Under the pieces are notes generated by a model that was given only the letters and a program-made list of their open reading frames with translations, was not told the DNA's origin and made no database searches. A DNA stretch of 64,000 nucleotides from contig OX485803.1 in the NCBI GenBank assembly GCA_950295325.1, positions 57,675,554 to 57,739,553 of the forward strand, in the 5' to 3' direction. Positions 11,519-22,503 of this stretch are shown here, one piece after another; the first letter of the stretch is position 1, and every line of letters begins with the position of its first letter. Origin of the DNA: Polytrichum commune. Taxonomy: Eukaryota > Streptophyta > Polytrichopsida > Polytrichales > Polytrichaceae. The position numbers were made by a program, and so were the translations under genes.

Positions 11519-14500
11519 ATGGCGGACGCAGACGGAAAGGGGAATGGAAACGGGAATGGGAATGGGAATGGGCACTATGTGTACGAGGGGGTGGCCGCAA
11601 CCGCAGCAGCGGCTGCAGCGGCAGGATTTGGAGAGGAGCGAGTGGCGGAGCTTCGTGCGTTGTTAGGGAAGGCGGACGGGGATGCATTGCGGATTGTAGG
11701 AGTCGGTGCGGGAGCCTGGGGGAGCGTGTTCATTGCGATGTTGCAAGACGCCTATGGCTCCATGCGTGATTCCGTGCAGGTGAGTGGGAATTGGAATTGG
11801 CAGGTTTCTTGATTTGGTTTGGTGTGAGGCAATGTTAAGCAATGCAAGGTAATGCAATTGGAATTGACTAATTACGCTGCGAGAAACTTTCTTGTAAACC
11901 ATTTGTATGACTGTCAAAATCATCAAGATCATCAGCATCATCAACATGTAAGGTCCATCCAAATGCAAGTAGTAACAGTATTAGGAGCTTTGGCTTAAGA
12001 GAGAGCATGATGTGTTTATTCGTTTGTTGTTTCTTGATTTGCTTCAATGTGGGGAGGTGAGGCAATGTCGAGGAATGCAAGGTAATGTGATTTAGATTGA
12101 CTAATTATCTCAAGAGAAACAACTTCTTTTATACCATTTGTACATTTATGACTGTCGAAATCATCATTCGCATGTAAGTGCTATCCAAATCCAAGTAGTA
12201 TTATAATTAGGACCTTTATCTAAAGAGTGAGCGTGATGTAATGGTGTGGTGTGTGGCGTGGTGTGGCTGTTGAGTTTGTTTGTTTGTTGTTTATCTATTT
12301 GGTTGGTTTGGCAAGGTGAGGTGAGGAGGTGAGGCAATGTTAAGCTGTGCAAGGTAATGCAATTGAAATTTGACTAATTACTTTACGAGAAACAATGTTT
12401 TTCAAACCATTTTTACGTATGATGTTAAAGTCATCATCAGCAACATCATGTAAGTTCCATCCAAATCCAAGGAGTAGTAGTGTGAGGACCTTGAGCAAAA
12501 AAGAGAGAGAGAGAGAGCCTGATGTGGTGGTTGTGTTTGTGGGTTTGTTTGTTTGCTTGTTGTTTTTAGGTGCGGATATGGCGAAGAGGGGGGAAGGAGG
12601 TGGAGAGGCAAACGGCGGAGCATTTGTTCGAGGTGATCAACTCACGGGAGGATGTGTTGCGGCGTTTGATACGCAAGTGCGCTTACCTGAAATACGTGGA
12701 GGCTCGTCTGGGGGATCGCACTTTGTATGCAGATGAGATTCTACGTGACGGATTCTGCATTAACATGATTGACACACCGCTGTGCCCTTTGAAGGTTGTG
12801 ACGAACCTCCAGGAGGCGGTGTGGGATGCGGACATAGTTATTGCCGGTTTGCCGTCCACTGAAATTCGCCATGTCTTTCAACAAGTTGGCAGGTATTGGA
12901 GGGAGCGGCGCACCATGCCTATCATCATCTCCTTGGCTAAAGGTGTGGAGGCTGCTCTGCATCCGCACCCGCACATCATCACTCCCACGCAAATGATCGT
13001 CGATACAAGTAATGCAACGAGCCTTTCTCTCTATCTATTATTTCAACATGTCTATTTCCAATATTGGAGCTCAAACTCTATGATTTTGAAAGTCTCACAT
13101 AGCTCGCCAATTACCCATGAATTGTGATGATAATGCAGTTTCGTGACTGATAATGGTGTAGTGTGTTTCGGTGATTCTAAGGCGTTATGTTTCTAAACTA
13201 TGAGCCGCAATTGGCACTTCGCATTGAACAGCGGGGTGTCAATTGAAGTTGGGTAATGTGGAGGTTTGAAGGAAGAACATTCTATATTGGTTCATCGAGG
13301 GTCCAACTTATTTTGGCATGCCGAGAGGTGTTAAAATGAGTTGGGCCCTCAATGAACCAAAATAGGTTGCTCTTTAGTTGAATTCAAACACTACCTCTAA
13401 GCATGTACCATAAGTAGAATGAATTAATTAATTCTATATGCAAAACAACCAATGGAAAATCAGAGTGGACCAACTCCCGCCGGAAACTCGCATTGAAAAC
13501 TCTAATGTCCTGTACAAGGTGTCTATTTCAATGTCAGAGCTGAAACTTGATGATTCCGACCTTGCAAAGCTCGCTAGCTGTTTCCTAATTTTGATCCTAA
13601 TGCAGTTGTGACATGATGTGTTCATGTATTTTGGTGCTTAACATGAAGAATTGTTGTGTTTCAAACTATGAGCTGCAATTGGCACCCCGCATTGAACATT
13701 GGGCAACCCATCAGAGAATGCTCTGTACAATGTCCTGTACATGGTTCCTATTCCAATGTAAAAGCTCACACTCAGATGATTCTGAGAACCTCACATAGCT
13801 CGCCAATTGCCGATGAATTGTGATGTTGATGCAGTTTCATGACAGATGATGGGTTCATGTGTTCGGTGATTCTAAAGAAGTGTTTGTTTCTAACTATGAG
13901 CTGCAATGGCACCTTGTATTGAATAGCGGGGGTTCCGTCAGAGAATGTCCTGTACTTAGGAGGCCCGAACATTGCCTCCGAAGTCTACAACAGGGAGTAT
14001 GCAAATGCTCGTATTTGTGGGTCGGAGAAGTGGAGGAAACCTTTGGCCAATTTTTTGCGGCAGCCACATTTCATCGTGTGGGACAATAGCGACCTTACGA
14101 CGCACGAAGTCATGGGAGGTCTCAAGAATGTCTACGCAATTGGTGCAGGTGAATTCTTTGACTGCTTAGCCAGGCATTTCAAAACAAGGGATGTTCGGAG
14201 GCACTTCAACATGCTCAGAGATCAGTAGAGACTTGTCTCACAATCTTGAGAATATTTATTTGGCTCAAAATTCATCTCAATACTGAATTGCCCAGATTAT
14301 AAATTACTATAATGACCTTTGTATCGATTCTATGCACCTACATGTGGCAAGACACATGGGATGGTTTCACTCGATTGATAATCATCTCACCAATCCCCTG
14401 CAAATCTGCTGTTACTGGAATTCAAATGAGTGGCTTCTTTTACTCCAGAGCTCAGCCTTCTGTCATCATCTTCCCTATGTTCTTAAAACCCTATATATGT

Positions 14501-15818
14501 GCACTAATTTCCGAGTGGACCAATGATGCAGGTATGGTGGGTGCACTGACAAATGAAAGTGCCACAAGCAAGGCGGTTTATTTTGCTCACTGCACATCGG
14601 AGATGATCTACATTACTCACTTGTTGGCGGAGAACCCTGAGAGGTTGGCAGGTCCTTTGCTCGCAGATACGTATGTGACTCTCTTGAAGGGTCGCAATGC
14701 TTGGTATGGCCAGAAGTTGGCTTCAGGGGAATTGAAAATTGAAGTGGGTGACAGCATTACTGGAAAGGGTATGATTCAGGTGAGTCACATTTCTACTCGT
14801 TTAAAGTAGGGTTAACTTCTACAAATAAATCATACTGTATGTTGGTGCACCTGGGAATTGGAAACCATGGATTATGAGCATTTTGTTCAATTTTGAGGGT
14901 ATCTATTGTCTCAAATTCAATCCTCAGCACCTTGAAAGTTCTGGAAAAATTGGTGCACTAGATAGCCTGCTCAGTATGGTTAGAAGAGTGCTAGCAACAA
15001 TCCAATCCTTTATAGCTCAAGTCTGGCCTGGAATAGAGACTTGTATGGATTTGATTCAGCTTATACAATGTCACGGCTCCCTTATTCTTCCTGTTCCCTC
15101 ATAATTGTCTTATTGCCTGCCAATTATTAATTTCAGGGTGTGTCAGCGGTGGAAGCTTTCCATGAACTGTTGCGGCAGCCCAGTTTGAGTGTGATGCATC
15201 CGGAGCTAAATAAACCAGTTCCACCTGTGGAGCTATGTCCGATTTTGCGAGCTTTGTACAAAATCTTGATTTTAAGGTTGCTATATCTTCAAGCCTGATG
15301 ATAAGATTCATTCTCTTGGCATCTTCTACATTTTATTTGCTATGTTAACATCTGTGATTAACATCTGCGTCCGCCTGAAGTCTTACCTTCTCCAGTATTC
15401 ATCTGTCATTGCTCTCTGAAGTAAACATATTATGGAGATGATTGTCTGATGCACAAAAAGCCTTGAGGTTCTAGGTTTACCTGGTTTAGTGACCTTATAA
15501 GTTATATAATAGCTACTGGCAGCTCCATTGCATGCCCTTGGGAATGGTTTGCTGAAATGTTTCAGAAGTACAGTTTTGTTCCTATTGTCATGACCTACTC
15601 CAAACCCCACTTTCTACTGACAATTCTTCCACTATGTTGTGTACAGAAATGCTCCTGCTACAGCCATTCTGCATGCATTGAGAGATGATAACACATACGA
15701 CCCACGACATCGTATCGAAATTAATCAGGCATTCATTCCACAACTCTTGCGTGGAGACAAGGTGGAGGCCCAACTCAAAGTCTTTGATAATGGTCCACCT
15801 TCACCAGTGATCGCATGA
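11519..15818 (+). CDS. GPDHC1: Glycerol-3-phosphate dehydrogenase [NAD+], cytosolic plant type
   Basis: Interconverts dihydroxyacetone phosphate and glycerol 3-phosphate with NAD(H), supplying the glycerolipid backbone and shuttling reducing power. Six exons: 11519-11779, 12570-13008, 13942-14148, 14532-14779, 15137-15276, 15647-15818. All introns are GT-AG and phases match, giving about 488 residues (Arabidopsis GPDHC1 is about 460). Visible features are a Gly/Asn repeat and Ala tract at the N terminus (no clear transit peptide), the Rossmann motif GVGAGAWGS at residues 61-69, the block [12 protein letters not shown] with the expected active-site Lys near 295, and LTNESATSK and KGRNAWYG after it. 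The exon 2/3 junction is about six residues shorter than in Arabidopsis; the donor at 13009 is the best seen. The product assignment is firm. The symbol is by similarity. Confidence 0.96.
11821..12569 (+). repeat. Intron 1 of GPDH built of three diverged tandem copies
   Basis: The phrase GTGAGGCAATGTTAAG (with variants), followed by a GACTAATTA block, starts at about 11821, 12056 and 12328. The following 200 bp keep the same order: a stretch rich in ATCATC, then CATGTAAG, then CATCCAAATCCAAG, then a GTTTGTTTG run. The intron is therefore an old tandem triplication with units of about 235-270 bp. Confidence 0.88.
13045..13945 (+). repeat. Intron 2 of GPDH with three repeat copies and a decoy exon 3 start
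   Basis: Copies lie at about 13045-13246, 13510-13735 and 13748-13945. Each contains CACATAGCTCGCCAATT or a variant, an ATGCAGTTT block and the phrase AACTATGAGC(C/T)GCAAT. The last copy runs into the real acceptor and first codons of exon 3 (13942). The second copy carries a similar acceptor-like stretch at about 13711-13735, so the duplicated unit included the exon 3 boundary. Confidence 0.88.
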
Positions 15819-18035
15819 AGTCTGTTCAGGCGCTTGCTGTAGGTGGCATATATTTTTGTTTCCTTTAAGCAATTACAGGTTCTTAGGATGCTCAGTTGTG
15901 TCATGGCTAGGTGTCATTGGGTTGGTACAAGATTTGCAGTCATCGCAAGCATAATTATTTCAAAGGTAACGAGACAGCTGGTAAGCATTTTTTCATGGTA
16001 CCACATGCTGCTCCCCAAAATGTAGCCGTGGCTATCTATGATGATAACAGAGATTTAGGATGTAGTTTTACATGGAAAGTGTAGTTAAGAGGATGCAGAG
16101 AGGTTACAGGTATTTTAGGAGACAATTTATGTACATAACTCACATGAATTCCTTGGCTTATCTCTCACAGAGCCCTCTTCGCGTGTTGGAGGGTGTCTAA
16201 TTTAATAGCACAATTTAATAGCACATTTTTGCTACAGATGTCATTGCAATCACTTAATACAAGAAATAGGCTGTGCTGCATACTTCCAAATGACCTATTC
16301 CTGTTAAGCCAAAATTCTGAGGTTGCCGAACACATTCCTCACATAAAATGTCACATGAATAGTTTGGCTAAACATGTCAAAGCTTCTGTAAGGCTGAGGT
16401 GGGTTCACAAGGTTGGACTAATTATGTAGGTATGATAGAACACGACTTACGGGTGACAATCAGGATGCTTTTCACATATTGAAGTCAATATTTATATGCA
16501 ACACCAACATTGCTGATACTATACCAAAATATGTTGAAAATTGACTCGTGAAATTTAGGAGAGTGGGCTCAAAATCATTGCAATGGGTTTGGTTGCAATG
16601 AAACATAACACAATCAGCTGAAATGTTTTAGGTTTCAGAACAAGCAGGCTTAATTTAGGCTCACAATCACACACCTTCAATGTGGCTTTGCTATCAGCAT
16701 TTGTGGTTTTTGTGACCGAAAGGTAAACAGCAATTTTGTCACCGTGAACAATGGTAACTATTAGTCGCATGGGGTGGAGTCAACTAAGCCCAGCGACGAG
16801 GGTCGCAATAAATGCAGTGCCCACAGACAAATGTAAGACACTAAAAAAATATCTAATGTTAATGCCATACATGGCCATGGCAACCAGGTTGCTGGCTCCA
16901 GAATGAAATGCAACACGACCATGGCCATGGCCAATATATTGGTGGCATTGTGGGATATTCTACTGTGACAAGTGTGATGATGCCCTGCAACCAAGAAACT
17001 CACAATTCTATCAAAGGTTAAGTACTAGTGCATCCACCTAATTCCACGCGTTCACATGAATATATATCAAGGAGATTGAAATTGCCCAATTCCAATACGT
17101 GAGAGATCAAACACATATAATGCACAATTGTTCTAATGGTGCAAGTAAAAATATGCTTCTGTTCACGCACTGAGAGGACACATAGTGTACACTTAAACAG
17201 TCCATCATGTATGCCCGGCGTATTTCAGATGTATTTCCAACAGAAGCGCATACGTCTCACTTGGTGGTATGTATGAAGTGCCATTTTCAAATGTTCCATG
17301 CTCCCGCATCCAGTGAGGAATGCTCACATGGCATTTGCAAATGACAGGTTGGCTTAACATACAAGAAAAAAAATGAGGTGGCCATAATGTACACAGAGGG
17401 GAATCGATGCCCGTTACAAAATGTCACAAGAACGCGACAAATGTCACTGCAAGGGTGAAGGCACAAAGGTATCAAAAATTGCGCTTCCATTAAGCCCCAA
17501 ACCGAGTGTAAACCACAACAGATCATCACAAAAAAAATGGCCACACAACAAAGTCAGTTCTAGGTGTGCCTCAAAATACACATATTGGCATCCACAAAAA
17601 GTGAGTACATCTTCTCTGCTTCTCTGCAACTGCACTGTGGTGCACTGCGTAAAACCAATATCAAAACCCTCATGAAAAGCCTACACCATAATGCCATTAA
17701 ATACCTCACCTACCTAATCCTAAACAAAAGAAAACTAGATAACAAACAAACACCGGTCCCCCCACCATAATGAAATTGGATTAAATACTACACCTACCAA
17801 GAGCCCACCTCCTAACGGAGGCATGAATCTCTTGCTGCATCACGGGACACCGTGATCAGCATAAGATCAACGGGCTCAAATTCACGCCGGTATTTAGATA
17901 CGGGCGTAATTTTTCTTTTCTTTTCTTTTGCACTGTGTCGCATGACCTAAGGTAGAAATACCATAACCCATTAACCACCCTCTAGCCGTGCACTAAACCG
18001 CTGTCATAATGGTGAAGTGCCATTTTTAAAACCGA
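15819..18035. other. GPDH 3' flank and intergenic DNA
   Basis: The 3' UTR presumably occupies the first few hundred bases; I could not identify a reliable polyadenylation site. The rest has no frame beyond about 85 codons and no recognisable product. Confidence 0.5.
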
Positions 18036-18186
18036 TCATGGCTCGGCAACAACTTCAATGCGTGTACACTTAGGCCCATACCACACGGGGGGCAGGCAGG
18101 CTGAACCGGGGGCCCTGATTGGGCGAGGAGGCCCCCCACTTACCACACAAGCGGCAATTTCCGCGGCAGGAAGATGATGTGGCAAG

Positions 18187-18492
18187 GTGGACTTCTTCTC
18201 AGAAGTGCCGGGGGGAAGAGGCTGGCAATGTGTGTTTACAAGGCACAAGGCCAACCCGGACATCTCCCTCCCTCATCTCCGTCGCGAGCTCCCTCCTCGC
18301 TCCTCGCCCATGTCCTTGCTCCTGTCCAACCTCGTTGCCCCTGCCACTCGTCTGGTGCCTGCTGGGACCAGCAACCGACGTGGCTACAGGAACCTAGCCC
18401 AACTTCCTAGCCTGTGCCCGGAAATTCCCTGCCCCTCGTGTGGTTACTACCTTAGTGTAGCCAATGGGAGTCAAGTATTAATGTACTCATGA
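18187..18492 (+). CDS. Hypothetical ORF in a GC-rich patch, possible first exon
   Basis: A GC-rich island (about 18036-18430) stands out from AT-rich surroundings and has open frames on both strands. The + frame ending at 18492 contains an internal Met (about 18310) followed by a Leu/Ser/Arg-rich stretch that could be read as an organelle-targeting peptide, then a CPSCG motif. I do not recognise it. It might be the promoter and first exon of a gene whose later exon is the methyltransferase fragment at 20.05 kb, but no splice connection could be shown. Confidence 0.22.
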   Translation: MDFFSEVPGGRGWQCVFTRHKANPDISLPHLRRELPPRSSPMSLLLSNLVAPATRLVPAGTSNRRGYRNLAQLPSLCPEIPCPSCGYYLSVANGSQVLMYS

Positions 18493-18976
18493 GGTAACTG
18501 ATTTAGGCGATGTTATGTATGGAAATGCGGATTACTGTGTTCGGTGTAGGGAGAATCTAGTGAACGAGTAGGGGGTTGGACAACTTTCCACTTTGAGAAA
18601 TTGTAGCATTTTTTGTTTAGGGCAGAAAAATACGAAACAACTTGCATTCTTGATGAATCTTTCTCGTCTATCTTGGAAAATTATCTCATGATTGTCACAC
18701 CATATCTTCAATGCGAATCACCTTACATTGCACTTCTGTGCCTACTGTACTGCGGTACTCCCTCCACAAATTCCCATGCGTCTTCCACATGCCACGCCCA
18801 AGCTTGAATGAGTACTCAACAATATCCTGCCACACAATAAAAATTGACAACACTCCATGCTACGCTTTGTTGAACAAAAATGAAGTATTAAATACCGCAA
18901 CACATGTGGCCGGGACCATCAGGGGCATCTTCCTACGATTCATAAGGGACGCTTGAGATATTCCACAAGTTGGGAC
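18493..18976. other. Intergenic DNA
   Basis: No recognisable gene or repeat structure. Confidence 0.5.
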
Positions 18977-19045
18977 CAATGTTGAAGATCGAAGCCCTCA
19001 TATGAGTTTTATTTTGAAGGGCTCTCAAATTTCAACCCATCAGCT
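18977..19045. mobile_element. Partial copy of the hAT-type MITE
   Basis: Begins CAATGTTGAAGATCGAAG and continues with the phrases ATATGAGTTT and GAAGGGCTCTCAAATTTCA, matching the left end of the complete copy at 20277. No matching right end was found nearby, so this is a truncated or end-only copy. Confidence 0.75.
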
Positions 19046-19056
19046 CCTCTACATTT

Positions 19057-19296
19057 TCAGGTGTGGGATGAATGTCCACTTCCAGAAAGCAAAGGAATGC
19101 CTTCCTTGAATGCTTCAAACACTGTCACCATTTGTGCTCCAATGGAAATGCGGGCACCACTTAGTCTTGCTCTTGCCCTTGCCAACAAGACCTGACCCAT
19201 GTTCGTGATGAAGAAGCTCCACCAGTGACCTGGCAACATAGCCGCTGGAGCCACTAAATTTGAAGCAATCTTCACAATATGAGAATACAAGAACAC
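19057..19296 (-). CDS. Gene-like fragment, function unknown
   Basis: A 79-codon frame next to the MITE end, with a plausible amphipathic middle part (ARARARLSGARISIGAQ). I cannot assign it to a family. It may be an exon or a remnant of a broken gene, or chance. Confidence 0.18.
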   Translation of the reverse strand: MFLYSHIVKIASNLVAPAAMLPGHWWSFFITNMGQVLLARARARLSGARISIGAQMVTVFEAFKEGIPLLSGSGHSSHT

Positions 19297-20050
19297 ACAT
19301 CGTTGCTTTTCATTTACACTCCACTTGCAGGTCGCAATATGGCACTATTACAAGTTTGAAGCATGACTGTTGTGAAAACATGTGGCCATTCTTAAAGTAC
19401 CATAGTAAAAGTATTGCTCACAAGGTAATGGCTAAATCCAGTTTTGAACGTAGATTTCATGACCTTAAATATTTGATGTTTGAATTTTTTTCCCATATTC
19501 CTTGAGTTCATTATAAACTTGAGAGCATCATTTACAAACATTTGTAAAAACACATCAATTCAGTGTAATTATATCATTTTTTTAATCATTTTTTACTTTT
19601 TTTGTGAATTACGTGTTCAATACATCAATATATTTACTTGCGTTGTCTTTTAAAACTTGTAGACTTTTCTTGAGTTTTTTTTTGCCAACATAAATTGCCA
19701 AAGATCAATGTGTTTTTTCAAATGTTTATGATTTTTTTCTTTCACAAAATTCAAGTACAGTATATAGTTTTGAATCACTTTCACTTTAACCTATGCAGGG
19801 TTATGGAGTTATGTACTTGACCGTGCTCGCACGCTGGTAATGTACCAATTTGACAGTTCCCCCTTCAAATCGTTTTGGAGAATATATGGCATTCTTGGGT
19901 ATGGCTTTGGGCGTGAGCCAACAGATGTTCATATTTTGACAGTCACTTCTGCCTCACCAATGTTGGGCTTAATTTGAGGGTTAACAGGGAGAGTGTATTT
20001 TGTGATGATCAAAATCTTAATGTTTGTGATTTAATTTTAATTTTTTGAGA

Positions 20051-20772
20051 CAGAAGGCCAAAAAGCCAACTTCAAATGCATTAAAATCAAAGATGTTGTT
20101 TGTGATTTTATTGGGGCTTGGATTGGCCGCACACCCACTGACACTGTCGTGGTGAAGATGGACATCAAGGGCTCCGAGTGGCCGATTCTCAACCGATGGA
20201 TGGCCAACCCCGAGATGGTTGAGATCATCAACAAGTTGTTTATGGAAATCTATTACTTGGGCCTGTCCATGACGTATAATGTTCAAGATTGAAGCCCACA
20301 TATGAGTTTCACTTTGAAGGGCTCTCAAATTTCAGCCCTTCAGTTGAAAGACCGGTTCAAATCCAAGACGTCAATCCAAGAATATAGAAATGAAATACAA
20401 AACTCATTAAACGTGTGCATGAACTATATGGTACATGCTTCCAGTACAATGCGAGGAATTAATAATCAACCATCTAACTCCACTTCTGGTAGTGACAATG
20501 CCCTACGCTTGTTGGTTCTTGTGGCGGGCATATCATATTGAGGACTTCAAAGTGACGTCTTCATTTTCAATTTGGGGTTGTGTGTTTTGAAAGGTTGTTT
20601 TGAGAGAGGTATATTTTGAAGGGCCAAATTGCATTTGGAAGGGCATTGAAGACTTCAATCTTGAACACTGATGACGTACTTCGGGTGGCTCAATTTTGTG
20701 CTCACCCATGGCCTTGATTTGTGCGTTGACTGCATCGATTACCCCACTCGTAGTTCATTCATCTGCACTTAA
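20051..20772 (+). pseudogene. FkbM-like SAM-dependent methyltransferase fragment, interrupted by a MITE
   Basis: From about 20051 the + strand encodes residues that include VVVKMDIKGSEWPIL, the block typical of FkbM-type methyltransferases (usually K-x-D-[IV]-E-G-[SA]-E). It then runs through an acidic/hydrophobic stretch up to the MITE at 20277. Frame and sense resume after the MITE's second target duplication (FGWLNFV...) and stay open for about 34 codons until a stop at 20770. The upstream part that should hold the SAM-binding glycine motif is not visible, so this is one exon or a remnant. The acidic E of the motif is K here. Confidence 0.6.
20277..20670. mobile_element. hAT-type MITE, 394 bp, with 8-bp target site duplication
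   Basis: Inverted ends TAATGTTCAAGATTGAAG (left) and the complement of CAGTGTTCAAGATTGAAG (right) are flanked by the identical octamer ATGACGTA at 20269-20276 and 20671-20678. An 8-bp duplication together with CAGTG ends is the hallmark of hAT-superfamily elements. Internal sequence is non-coding. It splits the methyltransferase fragment. Confidence 0.92.
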
Positions 20773-22240
20773 CTTCGTGCTCTGTTAAACTCGGAACCAC
20801 AATAACAACCACATCACGGAAATGAGAAGGTCGACGATTATGATGAACTGAAATTTTGTAGGATTCTTCACCATGGTGGCCACAAATTTAAGATTCTTGC
20901 TTCTCTGATGGGTAAGCTAGATGGTATGATTTGGTTAAAAGGTTCTAGGTAATTCTTGTTAGCAATTGACAGGGGTTTCCACCGCACCAAAGTCAGTTAG
21001 AGTAACCTCCCTCCAGCAATTTTGAATTTGTAATTCCTCTGGGACCGAGGTCTTGAAATATCTATATAGGGCAACAGAAGCGATTGTTGCAATCTTTGAC
21101 CTGATTTCAGGCGACCAAATTTAAACTCGTTGCACATTTGTGTGATTGTTCATGAACATCCTCTGCCCGATTTGGTGCATGCCGTGTCAACCAGCTCCTT
21201 GAACCCTAAACCTATGTAACCTGAAATTGCTGTTACCTTTTTGTGATTAGAGATATCACAACTCATTCTCGAGCATCTCCTAGGAACTCGTGATTCGTAC
21301 GTTCGTTAGTTTCTTTGTCAAGTTTGAGCAACAACGAAATCGCAGAATTGACAAGGACGACAAATTATGAAGAAAAAGTTTTAGGGTTCTTCACAGAGGT
21401 GCAGGGTGGTGCGAAATGACGGTACAACAATATTTTTCATTTTCTTGGTTGTCCTATGTGCAGAGTAATCTCCCACCTGGAGCAATTTTGAATTTGTAAT
21501 CTCCCTCTGTGACAAGGATTTGAAATGTATGTCTATCATGTATGTGCCTTGAAATTTGCTGAGGATAACCAGACGACTTTTTATGATACCAGGTATCATT
21601 GCAACACATCCTTGAACTCAACATCTCCGAAGGAATCATTGTTGCGAAGGCTGGGGATATATGTTAATCGCATTCTTGAATCTCTACGACCTTGTGCGAT
21701 GATGGCCACTTCAAGCACCTCTTTACTTTCTGTCCACTTGCTGGATAGCAGCTCCCTATTGCTGTCCTCAATACTCATCATATCCTGGATCGCCGCTTGC
21801 AAAGGAAAGTTAGAAATGAAGACGGATTACCAATTCCAATCGCCTCAATCGCCTCGATACATGCAATCGTGTGATAAACTACTTGGCTTAATTCTTGAGC
21901 GACTGACAGCCCCACATCAATCCTGCGGAAGTCCCTGCTTTTCCCCCACTTAATCCTTGGTGCTGACCGAAAATAAATTGCAGGTTAGATTAGCAGCTAC
22001 CTCACAGTGCAGACACTTCTCTACAACATTACGACATATTGTACTCCAATTGCGAAAACCGCGGATACGACTGCAAGAGCTAGGACAACTTAATTGAATT
22101 GCATTTCTATGTCGATGTCACAGTCTTCCGATGTATCTCACGAGGGCGCATTTCAACACGAGGAAGGCAGGTACTGGGCATTTCCATCCCAGGTTCTAAT
22201 CACGTCGCCCGTAAGGGTCACATACATGCAAGGAGTATTA
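20773..22240. other. Intergenic DNA with a possible short coding fragment
   Basis: Two similar stretches start at about 20990 and 21450 (an AGTTAGAGTAACCTCCCTCC/AGAGTAATCTCCCACC block, then AGCAATTTTGAATTTGTAAT), indicating a diverged duplication with a spacing of about 460 bp. On the - strand, 21953-21596 has two overlapping frames with non-random-looking helical sequence (for example SVAQELSQVVYHTIACIEA), but no family was recognised. Confidence 0.4.
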
Positions 22241-22309
22241 ACCCATATGGTTTGCGGTAGATTGTGCTAGGCGAGTAGTACAAAACCGGAAGTTGTCTGC
22301 ATCAGAGGT
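22240..22309 (+). promoter_or_regulatory. U2 snRNA promoter (USE-like and TATA-like elements)
   Basis: Plant snRNA genes use an upstream sequence element (consensus RTCCCACATCG) near -70 and a TATA box near -30. AACCCATATGG at 22240-22250 matches 8 of 11 positions at about -65. TACAAAA at about 22279-22285 sits at about -28. Their spacing of roughly 35 bp is the one associated with polymerase II snRNA genes. Both matches are imperfect. Confidence 0.55.
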
Positions 22310-22503
22310 ATACCTTTCTCGGCCTTTTGGCTAAGATCAAGTGTAGTATCTGTTCTTATCAGTTTAATATCTGATACGAGGCTCATCGAGCCTCATGATA
22401 TTAATCTAATTTTTCTTGGGTGCGGCGCTCATCCGGCAGCTTGCTGCCAGAGCCCGCGCGCGTCGCCTTGGTATTGCACTTCTTCCTAGGCTGGCGCAAC
22501 CCT
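22310..22503 (+). ncRNA. U2: U2 spliceosomal snRNA
   Basis: The first 67 bases match the universally conserved 5' half of U2: start ATACCTTTCTCGGCC, then the branch-site-pairing segment around GTGTAGTATCTG, then the stem IIa core TTAATATCTGATA. It continues with a stem IIb whose arms are GAGGCTC and GAGCCTC, an Sm-binding site AATTTTTC (about 22409-22416), a GC-rich stem III, and stem IV ending in CAACCC. The first bases are as in plant U2. Length about 194 nt, as usual. The 3' half is clearly more GC-rich and diverged than angiosperm U2, but all structural parts are present, so it is probably functional. Confidence 0.96.

Noticed and set aside
11297-11687. Proline/serine-rich frames on the - strand over the GPDH promoter and exon 1
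   Set aside because: Antisense of GC-rich leader and of the coding exon; low complexity and no motif.
18977-20350. LTR pair (similar sequences at 18977 and 20277)
   Set aside because: The second copy has hAT-type inverted ends and an 8-bp duplication, so these are two MITE copies, not LTRs.
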